Shown in pieces: positions 56,943-64,000 of a DNA stretch of 64,000 bases. The translations under genes were made by a program, and so were the position numbers. Within the stretch, counting starts at the first letter, position 1; every line of letters begins with the position of its first letter. Under the pieces are notes generated by a model, which made no database searches, was not told the origin of the DNA, and saw only the letters and a list, made by a program, of their open reading frames with translations. This DNA is from Hyphomicrobiales bacterium. GTDB taxonomy: Bacteria; Pseudomonadota; Alphaproteobacteria; Rhizobiales; Xanthobacteraceae. The stretch spans positions 90,392 to 154,391 of the forward strand of contig JAFKKG010000025.1 of NCBI GenBank assembly GCA_017305715.1, read 5' to 3'.

Positions 56943-57755
56943 ATGCTGACAACTGCTGACAAGCGCGCCGCCTTCAGGAAACTGCACGAGAGCGGCTGCT
57001 TCATCATCCCCAATCCGTTCGATGCCGGCAGCGCAAAGGCGTTGCAGCATCTCGGCTTCAAGGCGCTGGCCTCCACCAGCGCCGGTTTCGCCTGGACCAT
57101 CGCGAAGGCCGACAACCGCGTCACCGTCGACGACGTCTGCGATCATCTCACTGCGATCTCTGCGGCGGTCGACATTCCCGTCAACGCCGATTTCGAGGAT
57201 GGTTTTGCGCATGAGCCGGACAAGGTCGCCGTCAACGTCGCCCGCGCGGTCAAGACCGGCGTCGCGGGGCTCTCGATCGAGGATTATACCGGCGACAATG
57301 CCAAGCCGCTGTTCGAGCGTGAGCTGGCGATCGATCGCATCCGGGCCGCGCGCAAGGCGATCGATGCCGACAACAGCGGCGTGCTGCTCACCGGCCGCTG
57401 CGAGGCGTTCTTGCGCGGGGTGAAGGATATGAAGCTGGTGATCGACCGGCTCACGGCCTATGCCGAGGCCGGCGCTGACGTGCTCTATGCGCCCGGCGTC
57501 GCGACGGCGGAGGAAATTTCAACCGTGGTGAAGGCGGTCGCACCCAAGCCCTTCAATCTGCTGGTCGGCGCGGCCGGCCCGTCGTTGAAAGTGGCCGGCG
57601 ATCTCGGCGTGCGCCGCATCAGCGTCGGCGGTGGGCTGGCGCGGACGGCGTGGAGCGGCTTCATGAAGGCGTCGAAGGAGATGGCCGAGCAGGGCACGTT
57701 CACCGAAATCGCCAACGGCTATCCCGGCGGCGAACTCAACAAGATGTTCAGCTAG
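56943..57755 (+). CDS. Isocitrate lyase/PEP-mutase superfamily enzyme
   Basis: 270 residues from ATG at 56943, with GGGGA 6 nt upstream; an in-frame ATG at 56937 would add two residues. The TIM-barrel pattern is clear: FIIPNPFDAGSAKALQHLGFKALASTSAG, VNADFEDG (metal Asp/Glu), GLSIEDYTG and LLTGRCEAF. The KKCGH loop of isocitrate and methylisocitrate lyases is not seen, so it belongs to the broader PEP-mutase/oxaloacetate-hydrolase-like branch that makes or breaks C-C or C-P bonds. The substrate is unknown. Confidence 0.85.
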   Translation: MLTTADKRAAFRKLHESGCFIIPNPFDAGSAKALQHLGFKALASTSAGFAWTIAKADNRVTVDDVCDHLTAISAAVDIPVNADFEDGFAHEPDKVAVNVARAVKTGVAGLSIEDYTGDNAKPLFERELAIDRIRAARKAIDADNSGVLLTGRCEAFLRGVKDMKLVIDRLTAYAEAGADVLYAPGVATAEEISTVVKAVAPKPFNLLVGAAGPSLKVAGDLGVRRISVGGGLARTAWSGFMKASKEMAEQGTFTEIANGYPGGELNKMFS

Positions 57756-57762
57756 GCCGACA

Positions 57763-57797
57763 TAAAAAAGCGCAGCGGGTGCAATGCCCGCTGCGCT
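57763..57797 (-). terminator. Intrinsic terminator for the minus-strand gene
   Basis: AGCGCAGCGGG (57769-57779) and CCCGCTGCGCT (57787-57797) form an 11-bp stem. The A-run on its left becomes the T-run for the minus-strand gene at 57817-58236. It may also stop the plus-strand gene ending at 57755. Confidence 0.85.
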
Positions 57798-57816
57798 GTC
57801 GAGAGTGGCTCGGCCG

Positions 57817-58236
57817 TTACTGCTTGGCCGGTGCGTTATCGGCTGGAGCCGGCGCCGGGCGGGCTGGTGCCGCACCGGTCGTCATGCCGGGCTGACCGTT
57901 GGTCATGCCGGGCTGGCCGGGCTGATTGTTGCGGCCGGGCGTCACGTCACGCATGCCCGGAGGCGCCGCGGGCGTAGCCGGCTGCGTCTGCGCGGTCTGG
58001 CTGGTCGGCGAGGTGCCGGCCTGATTTACGCTGGTATTGTTCAAGCCATAGAACAGCGCGCCCATCACCACCGCGATCGCTACCGCGAACATCGCGACCT
58101 TGGCGCCACTGGCAGGACCTTCAGCGAGTTCCGGGTCGGCCTGAACCTCGTTGTCGAGGCTGTTCAGACGCGCCTGACGGCGGATTTCGTCATCGGTCAG
58201 GTTGGCACGATACGGGTCGTTCGGATTGTAGGTCAT
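57817..58236 (-). CDS. Single-pass membrane protein with Pro/Gln/Gly-rich tail
   Basis: 139 residues from ATG at 58236 (MTYNPNDPYRANLTDDEIRR); the frame is open further upstream but that part is antisense to the TRIC gene. A short cytoplasmic N-terminus (1-45) is followed by one membrane helix (KVAMFAVAIAVVMGALFYGL) and a low-complexity periplasmic tail with NQPGQPGMTNGQPGMTTG. The MTYNPNDPYR start recurs in small rhizobial membrane proteins. The function is unknown. Confidence 0.75.
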   Translation of the reverse strand: MTYNPNDPYRANLTDDEIRRQARLNSLDNEVQADPELAEGPASGAKVAMFAVAIAVVMGALFYGLNNTSVNQAGTSPTSQTAQTQPATPAAPPGMRDVTPGRNNQPGQPGMTNGQPGMTTGAAPARPAPAPADNAPAKQ

Positions 58237-58389
58237 TGAACTGGTTCCTCCGTTTGAACCCAAAGCATTCAAGCGGGGATACAACCGCTGGCGCGGGGGT
58301 ATGTTCCGCGCCAATCTTGCAAGCTCGTAATGTTGGAACCCGTGATTCCCGGTTTCCAGCTCCGAATCAGACGTTGCCAGGAGGTTGCC

Positions 58390-59031
58390 ATGTGGACCCT
58401 GCCGCCGAGCGATACCGTGCTGCATTTGCTGTCCTATGTGGCGCTGACCGCGCAGGCGATGACGGCGGCGCTGGCCGCGGGGCGCCGCAGCATGGATTGG
58501 GCCGGCGTCTGCATGCTCGGCTGCATTACGGCGCTTGGCGGCGGCACCATCCGTGACGTGCTGCTCGGGCACTATCCGCTGGTCTGGGTCAAGAACCCGT
58601 CCTACCTGGCACTGACGGCGGTTGCAGCCTTCGCAACCATCCTGCTCGCGCGCCACGTGCACCGGCTCAACCTCGCTTTCCTGGTGCTGGATGCGATCGG
58701 GCTCGTCGTGTTCACGATGGCCGGCTGCGATGTCGCCTGGCAGGTCGGCGCGCCGCTGCCGATCGTGATCGTCGCGGGCATGATCACCGGCTGCGCCGGC
58801 GGCGTGCTGCGCGATATCCTCTGCAACGACGTGCCGCTGTTGTTCCGTGCCGAACTCTATGCCAGTGTTTCCGTCGTCACCGGGCTGTTCTATGCCACCG
58901 CCTTCGGGCTGACATTGAACAACGAACTCTGGACCGCGCTGACCTTCGTGTTGGGCCTGACGCTGCGGCTGCTCGCGATCCGCTACAAATGGGAAATGCC
59001 GAAATTCGTCTTCAGCGGCGACCAGCGCTGA
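58390..59031 (+). CDS. TRIC/UPF0126-family membrane protein (cation channel-like)
   Basis: 213 residues from ATG at 58390 (MWTLPPSDTVLHLLSYV), with AGGAGG 6 nt upstream. Seven hydrophobic segments form an internal repeat, each half with a glycine/Arg-Asp motif: ALGGGTIRDVLLG and GCAGGVLRDILCN. These are the signature of bacterial UPF0126/TRIC homologues, trimeric cation (potassium) channels. A long gene-free stretch follows. Confidence 0.9.
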   Translation: MWTLPPSDTVLHLLSYVALTAQAMTAALAAGRRSMDWAGVCMLGCITALGGGTIRDVLLGHYPLVWVKNPSYLALTAVAAFATILLARHVHRLNLAFLVLDAIGLVVFTMAGCDVAWQVGAPLPIVIVAGMITGCAGGVLRDILCNDVPLLFRAELYASVSVVTGLFYATAFGLTLNNELWTALTFVLGLTLRLLAIRYKWEMPKFVFSGDQR

Positions 59032-59389
59032 CGAGCGCAGCGCACAATAAAGCATCTTCAAGCGAAGCGGAGCCGGTTCGCGTGAAGAAAACGCGTCAAA
59101 CCAGAATCGAGCCCGCCGGCCGGAATCGCCCGCACCGGCGACGCCTGATCCCCAAAAGCGGGCAGGAGCCCCGTCACGCCATTGCGCGCCGGGGCGCCCG
59201 GACGACACAAAGCGAAACCGGCCGGCGTTCCCTTCGGCACGAAATTGCGATCTTTGGCCGCGCGGCGCGATAGCCCAGATTTATGGTGCGGGAAGCGGAA
59301 CATCCGACATAGACTGGTTCTAACAAGTTCGGATCACTAGCTAAAACATAGCGGCCGCGATCAAGACGGCCGCGGCAAAGAGGGCTTAG
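59032..59389. other. Gene-free region upstream of the indolepyruvate oxidoreductase
   Basis: 358 bases without a supported gene. It contains AGCGGAGCCGGTTCGCGTGAA followed by AAAACGCGTCAAA (about 59059-59099), which looks like part of a dispersed rhizobial repeat. It also contains a GC-rich near-palindrome (GCGGCCGCG...CGGCCGCGG, about 59351-59376) about 15 nt before the start codon of the next gene. The promoter of that gene must lie here, but I cannot name one box with confidence. Confidence 0.5.
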
Positions 59390-62300
59390 ATGGGAATCAA
59401 CCAGGGTCCGATCAGTCTCGATCAGAAATACACCCAGGGAAGCGGCCACGTCTTCCTGACCGGCATCCAGGCGCTGGTGCGGCTGCCGATGGCGCAGATC
59501 CGCCGCGACCGCGCGCAGGGGCTGAACACCGCGGGCTTCATATCCGGCTATCGCGGCTCACCGCTCGGCGGCTACGACCAGCAACTCTTCGCCGCCCGCA
59601 AACACCTCGAACAATACAACATCAAATTCCAGCCCGGCGTGAACGAGGATCTGGCGGCAACCGCCGTCTGGGGCTCGCAGCAACTCAATCTCTCGCCCGG
59701 CGCCAACTATGACGGCGTGGTCGGCATCTGGTACGGCAAGGGCCCCGGCGTCGACCGTTGCGGCGACGTCTTCCGCCACGGCAACGCGGCGGGCTCGGCC
59801 AAGAACGGCGGCGTCCTCGTGCTGGCCGGCGACGACCACGGCGCCAAATCCTCCACCGTCCCCCATCAATCCGACCATGCCTTCATGTCGGCGCTGATGC
59901 CCTATCTCTATCCCTCCAGCATCCATGAAATGATCGAGATGGGTTTGCTGGGCATCGCGATGTCGCGTTACTCAGGGTGCTGGGTCGGCATGAAGGTGAT
60001 CACCGAGACGGTGGAAACCACCGCCGAGATCGACCTCACCGACGAGATGACGCCGTTCGTTATTCCTGCCGACTTCGAAATGCCCGAGGGCGGCCTCAAT
60101 CTGCGTTGGCCCGACGACCGTTTCGCGCAGGATCGGCGCCTGCAGGACTACAAGGGCTTTGCCGCGATCGCCTTTGCCCGCGCCAACAAGGTCAACCGCG
60201 TCACCATGGACTCGCCGAACGCCCGTTACGGCATCATGGCATCCGGCAAGAGCTACGAGGATATCCGCCAGGCGCTGCGCGAACTCGGCATCACGCCTGA
60301 TGTCGCCGCCAAGATTGGCCTGCGGCTCTACAAGATCGGCATGCCCTGGCCGCTCGAGCCGGAAGGGGTCAGGCAATTCGCGGTGGGTCTGGAAGAAATC
60401 TTCATCATCGAAGAGCGCCGTGAGATCGTCGAGAACCAGGTCAAGCAGGAGCTGTTCAACTGGCGCGACGATGTCCGTCCCCGCATCATCGGCAAGATGG
60501 ACGATCACGACAAGCGCTTCCTCCCCTTTGCGGAAGAACTCAGCGTCGCCTCGCTGGCAAGCTCACTGACCGAGCGGCTGCTTCGACTCAATCTCAACCC
60601 CGAAATCGCTGCCATGCTGCGCGCCAAGGCCGACTGGTTCAACGGCCGGCAGGCGACGCAGATGCAGGCGGTGGCGCCGATCACCCGCACGCCGTATTTC
60701 TGCTCGGGCTGTCCGCACAACACCTCGACCAAGGTCCCCGAAGGCAGCCGCGCCTTCGCCGGCATCGGCTGCCACTTCATGGCGCTGTGGATGGACCGCT
60801 CGACCGAGACCTTCACCCATATGGGCGGCGAGGGCGTGCCGTGGGTCGGCGTCGCCCCCTTCACCAAGGAAGAACACGTGTTCGCCAATCTCGGCGACGG
60901 CACCTATTTCCACTCCGGCAGCCTCGCGATCCGCCAGGCGGTCTCCTCCGGCGCCAACATCACCTACAAGATCCTCTACAACGACGCGACCGCGATGACC
61001 GGCGGCCAGCATGTCGATGGCGAATTGTCGCCGCAGCAGATCACCTTCCAGCTTCACGCCGAAGGCATCCGAGAAATCTACCTGGTTTCGGAAAATCCCG
61101 ACGCCTATCCGGCGAGCGAAATCGCGCCCGGCGTCAAGACCGCGCACCGCGACGACCTCGACGCGGTCCAGAAGACGCTGCGCAAGGTGAAGGGCGCCTC
61201 CGCCATCGTATTCGTGCAGACCTGCGCCGCCGAAAAGCGCCGCCGCCGCAAACGGGGAACGCTGGAAGATCCGGCGCGCCGTGTCATGATCAACCCCGCG
61301 GTCTGCGAAGGCTGCGGCGACTGCTCGGTGCAGTCGAACTGCATCTCGGTCGAGCCGCTGGAAACCGAAATGGGGCGCAAGCGCACCATCAACCAGTCGA
61401 CCTGCAACAAGGATTATTCCTGCGTTAAAGGCTTTTGCCCGTCCTTCGTCACCATAGACGGCGGCAAGATGCGCAAGCGCGCAGCCGCCGGCGTCGGTGA
61501 TATCGGCGAACTGCCGGAGCCCGCCTCACGGCCGACGCTGGAGCGGCCTTACAACGTCGCGGTCGGCGGCGTCGGCGGCACCGGCGTGCTGACGATCGGC
61601 GCCTTGCTCGGCATGGCCGCCCATATCGAGGGCAAGGCCAGCATGATCCTCGACATGTCCGGCCTCGCGCAAAAGGGCGGCGCGGTGCTGAGCCACGTGC
61701 GTCTCTCCGAACACACCGCCGACGTCACCTGTTCGCGCATCGTCACCGGCACCGCCGATCTCGTGCTCGCCGCCGACGAAGTGGTGGCCGTCTCCAAGGA
61801 AACCATCACGCTCTGCGAATCCAGCCGCACCACCGGGATCATCAACACCCACCTCATTCCGATCGCGGACTTTATCCTCAACCGGGATTTCAATTTCCAG
61901 GCCCGCAAGGTCAACCACGTGCTGGAGACCGCGCTGCGCAAGGATTCGTCGTTCTTCGATTTCACGAAGCCTGCCGAAAAGCTGCTTGGCGATTCCATCG
62001 CCACCAACATGATGATGATGGGCTTTGCCTATCAGAAGGGCCTGCTGCCGCTCTCGGCCAAGGCCATCGAGCAGGCGATCGAGGTCAACGGCGTCGCGAT
62101 CAAGCTGAACATCCAGGCGTTCCAGCTCGGCCGTCTCGCCGCGCACGATCCGGCAAAACTGATCGCGATGATGAAGGATCAGGATGAAACCGTTGCGCCG
62201 AAGACGCTGGATGCGATGTCGCTCGACGAGATCATCGCCCACCGCAGCAAGCTCCTGACCGATTATCAGGACGCCAAGCTCGCCGCGCGCTATCAGGCGC

Positions 62301-62881
62301 TGGTCAAGCGGGTCCGCGACGCGGCCATCGACGGCGGTTATGACGAGGCCTTGCCGCGCGCGGTCGCGATCAATTATGCCAAGCTGCTCGCCTACAAGGA
62401 CGAGTACGAAGTCGCGCGCCTCTTCACCGACGGCCGCTTCGAAAAGCAGTTGCGCGACCAGTTCGAGGGCGATTTCAAGTTCTCGTTCAACCTCGCGGCC
62501 CCCCTGCTGGCCGGCAAGCCGGACGCGTCAGGGCGCCCGGGCAAGCGCAATTTCGGCGCCTGGATGATGCCCTTGTTCCGGATGCTGGCAAAAATGAAGG
62601 GCCTGCGCGGCACCGCCTTGGACGTCTTCGGCTACAGCGCCGACCGCAAGCTGGAACGCGACCTGATCGCCGGTTACGAGAAGGATGTCGCGACCGTGCT
62701 CGGCCTGCTGTCGCCGGTGACGCTGGACACCGCGATCGAAATCCTCTCGCTGCCCGACCGCATCCGCGGCTACGGCCCGGTCAAGGAAAAGGCCGTGCAC
62801 GACGCCAAAGCCCGCTACGCCCAACTCGCCGCCGACCTCGTCAACCCGCCACCCGCACCAAGGCAGATCGCGGCGGAGTAG
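59390..62881 (+). CDS. Indolepyruvate ferredoxin oxidoreductase, fused alpha-beta-gamma
   Basis: 1163 residues in one chain. The N-terminal pyrimidine-binding part (FISGYRGSPLGGYDQQL, about 46-62) is followed by a TPP-binding part (CSGCPHNTSTKVPEG about 438; GDGTYFHSG and ITYKILYNDATAMTGGQ). A cysteine-rich 4Fe-4S segment (CEGCGDCSVQSNC, about 640) comes next, and the last third is a gamma-type domain starting AVGGVGGTGVLTIG (about 722). The enzyme oxidatively decarboxylates aryl or branched 2-oxo acids to acyl-CoA with transfer of electrons to ferredoxin. The fused form is common in aerobic proteobacteria. Substrate range is not readable from sequence. Start ATG at 59390 is supported by GAGG. 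Confidence 0.93.
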   Translation: MGINQGPISLDQKYTQGSGHVFLTGIQALVRLPMAQIRRDRAQGLNTAGFISGYRGSPLGGYDQQLFAARKHLEQYNIKFQPGVNEDLAATAVWGSQQLNLSPGANYDGVVGIWYGKGPGVDRCGDVFRHGNAAGSAKNGGVLVLAGDDHGAKSSTVPHQSDHAFMSALMPYLYPSSIHEMIEMGLLGIAMSRYSGCWVGMKVITETVETTAEIDLTDEMTPFVIPADFEMPEGGLNLRWPDDRFAQDRRLQDYKGFAAIAFARANKVNRVTMDSPNARYGIMASGKSYEDIRQALRELGITPDVAAKIGLRLYKIGMPWPLEPEGVRQFAVGLEEIFIIEERREIVENQVKQELFNWRDDVRPRIIGKMDDHDKRFLPFAEELSVASLASSLTERLLRLNLNPEIAAMLRAKADWFNGRQATQMQAVAPITRTPYFCSGCPHNTSTKVPEGSRAFAGIGCHFMALWMDRSTETFTHMGGEGVPWVGVAPFTKEEHVFANLGDGTYFHSGSLAIRQAVSSGANITYKILYNDATAMTGGQHVDGELSPQQITFQLHAEGIREIYLVSENPDAYPASEIAPGVKTAHRDDLDAVQKTLRKVKGASAIVFVQTCAAEKRRRRKRGTLEDPARRVMINPAVCEGCGDCSVQSNCISVEPLETEMGRKRTINQSTCNKDYSCVKGFCPSFVTIDGGKMRKRAAAGVGDIGELPEPASRPTLERPYNVAVGGVGGTGVLTIGALLGMAAHIEGKASMILDMSGLAQKGGAVLSHVRLSEHTADVTCSRIVTGTADLVLAADEVVAVSKETITLCESSRTTGIINTHLIPIADFILNRDFNFQARKVNHVLETALRKDSSFFDFTKPAEKLLGDSIATNMMMMGFAYQKGLLPLSAKAIEQAIEVNGVAIKLNIQAFQLGRLAAHDPAKLIAMMKDQDETVAPKTLDAMSLDEIIAHRSKLLTDYQDAKLAARYQALVKRVRDAAIDGGYDEALPRAVAINYAKLLAYKDEYEVARLFTDGRFEKQLRDQFEGDFKFSFNLAAPLLAGKPDASGRPGKRNFGAWMMPLFRMLAKMKGLRGTALDVFGYSADRKLERDLIAGYEKDVATVLGLLSPVTLDTAIEILSLPDRIRGYGPVKEKAVHDAKARYAQLAADLVNPPPAPRQIAAE

Positions 62882-62890
62882 GGACCAGAC

Positions 62891-62994
62891 CCTCACGGTG
62901 AGGAGGCGCGCAGCGCCGTCTCGAACCATGAGGCCCCGATCTCGCCTGTGGCCATCCTTCGAGACGACCGCTTCGCGGTCTCCTCAGGATGAGG
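62891..62994. repeat. Dispersed intergenic repeat (CCTCAGGATGAGG family)
   Basis: The element runs from CCTCACGGTGAGG (itself a palindrome) through ATCCTTCGAGACGACCGC, with hairpin GACCGC-TTC-GCGGTC, to CTCAGGATGAGG. It follows the oxidoreductase stop directly. Such sequences recur in Bradyrhizobium intergenic regions. Confidence 0.7.
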
Positions 62995-63130
62995 CGCGAG
63001 CAGGAGTAGGGCCGTTCGCTTAACCCGCCATTTTGCGCGGGTCGACGGATGTGACGGCAATCACATACGGCGCGTGCGGACGCATGATCCTGTTCTCGCG
63101 CGGCAATCGTCCGCGAGGGGGGCCGCAACC

Positions 63131-63670
63131 GTGTTTTCTCGTATTTCTCTGTTCCTGTTCGGTGTGCTGCTGACGGCAGGCTTTCACGCCACGACCGTCG
63201 AAGCCGCAACGTTCACGCTGCTGTCGCCGCAGGTCGTCGTCATCAATGGCGATATCGAGCTTGGCGATTGCGAGCGGTGGAAGTCGGCGGTGGGGCCTAC
63301 CGCGCATACGGTTATCCTGAATTCCCGCGGCGGCCGAAGCGGCCAGGGTCAATGCATCTCGCGCTCGATCGCCGCGAAGGGCATGAAGACATTCGTGCAA
63401 GGCAGATGCGCCAGTATCTGCTTCCTGATGTTTGCCGCAGGCGCGACCAGGCAGGCCTGTGAAGGCGCCAAAATAGGCGTCCATCGTCCCGTCGACGTCG
63501 CCACAAAGCAGGAGAGTGCCGATCCGATATTCCTTCAAACGATCATGGACTACACGACCCGGTATGGCGTGCCCCGTGCCATCCAGCAACGGCTCTCGGA
63601 AACGCCGCCGAAGGAGATGTATTGGCTGAATGACACCGATCTTGCGTCAATGAACGTGAAACGATGCTGA
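63131..63670 (+). CDS. Secreted ClpP/crotonase-fold-like protein (COG3904 type)
   Basis: 179 residues with a GTG start at 63131 (MFSRISLFLFGVLL) giving a clean signal peptide (to about VEA-A); a longer start at 63074 is less likely. The core has VILNSRGGRSGQGQCISRSIAAKG and FVQGRCASICFLMFAAGATRQACEGAKIGVHRP, which mirror the ClpP-type NSxGG oxyanion segment, a Ser in CASxCxxxxAAG and a downstream His. It resembles predicted periplasmic ClpP-like proteins. Five Cys may form disulfides. Protease activity is not proven. Confidence 0.72.
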   Translation: MFSRISLFLFGVLLTAGFHATTVEAATFTLLSPQVVVINGDIELGDCERWKSAVGPTAHTVILNSRGGRSGQGQCISRSIAAKGMKTFVQGRCASICFLMFAAGATRQACEGAKIGVHRPVDVATKQESADPIFLQTIMDYTTRYGVPRAIQQRLSETPPKEMYWLNDTDLASMNVKRC

Positions 63671-64000
63671 TGCGATGACGGCGCTCGCGTAGCGCGGGCT
63701 TTCTTTAACGCGCGCAACAACGTTCGAACGCGATGGGTGCGACAATGCAACCCGACGGGCAAATCACCACTTCCGATTTACGGAAGTCATGTCAAGTCCC
63801 GGAATAAAAAATATTTCGCTTTTATGGAATGGCAAATCAGTGGCACGTATCTGCCCATCCCGTCCTGGTCAGAAGGGCGTCGGCCGTCGTCACGGACGTT
63901 GGGCGGGGAGCGGTGGACGCAAGGGTTGTCGCCTGACGAGCGCGGCCGAAGCGTACGGCAAAGACGTGTGGTCCTGACGCCGCGTTGCTGGCGTCCATGC
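63671..64000. other. Gene-free end of window, probable start of a dispersed repeat
   Basis: No supported gene in 330 bases. The right part (about 63800-64000), with GCGGGGAGCGGTGGACGCAAG and AAGACGTGTGGTCCTGACGC, recalls a mosaic sequence found many times in Bradyrhizobium and Rhodopseudomonas genomes. That is from memory and not verified. A 62-codon open frame at 63789 lacks any protein feature. Confidence 0.4.

Noticed and set aside
58237-59208. N-terminal extension of the minus-strand membrane protein gene
   Set aside because: The frame stays open but this part is antisense to the TRIC-like gene and has no protein-like features; MTYNPNDPYR at 58236 is a natural start.
63789-63977. A 62-codon open frame near the window end
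   Set aside because: No ribosome site, no recognisable motif, and it lies in sequence that looks like a dispersed repeat.

Overview
The window is a GC-rich chromosomal segment of an alphaproteobacterium, most likely Bradyrhizobium or a close relative in the Nitrobacteraceae. Three things point there. The gene order is rpsL-rpsG-fusA-tuf followed by the whole S10-spc-alpha ribosomal block, with adk between secY and rpsM. The accessory genes are typical of the group: an ATP12 assembly factor, a fused indolepyruvate ferredoxin oxidoreductase, a Bug-type binding protein and a GCG_CRPN-like secreted mini-protein. Several families of intergenic palindromic repeats look like those scattered through Bradyrhizobium genomes. 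I see no rRNA, tRNA, CRISPR array, insertion sequence or prophage.

Region 1 (1-6442): the end of a methyltransferase, an ABC exporter with aspartate-rich ends, and two paralogous FAD oxidoreductases on the minus strand flanking a FemAB/CelD-like acyltransferase. Region 2 (6443-26189): a long leader with a candidate promoter, then 31 co-directional genes for translation and secretion (rpsL to rplQ), closed by a UUCG-loop terminator. The block contains two unusual items: an adenylate kinase with a histone-H1-like Lys/Ala tail, and two related REP-like palindromes in the gaps rpsM-rpsK and rpoA-rplQ.

Region 3 (26190-49686): mixed metabolism and envelope genes. They are an SDR, a quinone-oxidoreductase-like MDR protein divergent from an HxlR regulator, an HtrA/Do protease overlapping rarA, twin TPR proteins flanking an esterase, an RluC-type pseudouridine synthase, a secreted amidohydrolase, ATP12, an orphan FliK-like/FlhB-C-like pair, a class D beta-lactamase, a dienelactone-hydrolase-like protein, pccB followed by an AT-richer PD-(D/E)XK-like gene, another alpha/beta hydrolase, a periplasmic glycerophosphodiesterase, and a Tat-signal mini-protein ending in a 44-residue Trp/Arg-rich tail.

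Region 4 (49687-55247): a compact, apparently uncharacterised catabolic module. A Bug binding protein, an FrsA/DHPON-type hydrolase and an SMP-30-like lactonase form a minus-strand operon. A LysR gene lies upstream, divergent from a second FrsA-like hydrolase. A perfect 17-nt motif occurs in the same relative orientation upstream of both hydrolase-containing units, which suggests one LysR-controlled regulon. Region 5 (55248-64000): a GCG_CRPN-like mini-protein, an ArsR regulator, a NIPSNAP protein, a PEP-mutase/isocitrate-lyase superfamily enzyme, a TRIC-type channel, the 1163-residue indolepyruvate ferredoxin oxidoreductase, a ClpP-fold-like secreted protein, and a terminal gene-free stretch that resembles a dispersed repeat.
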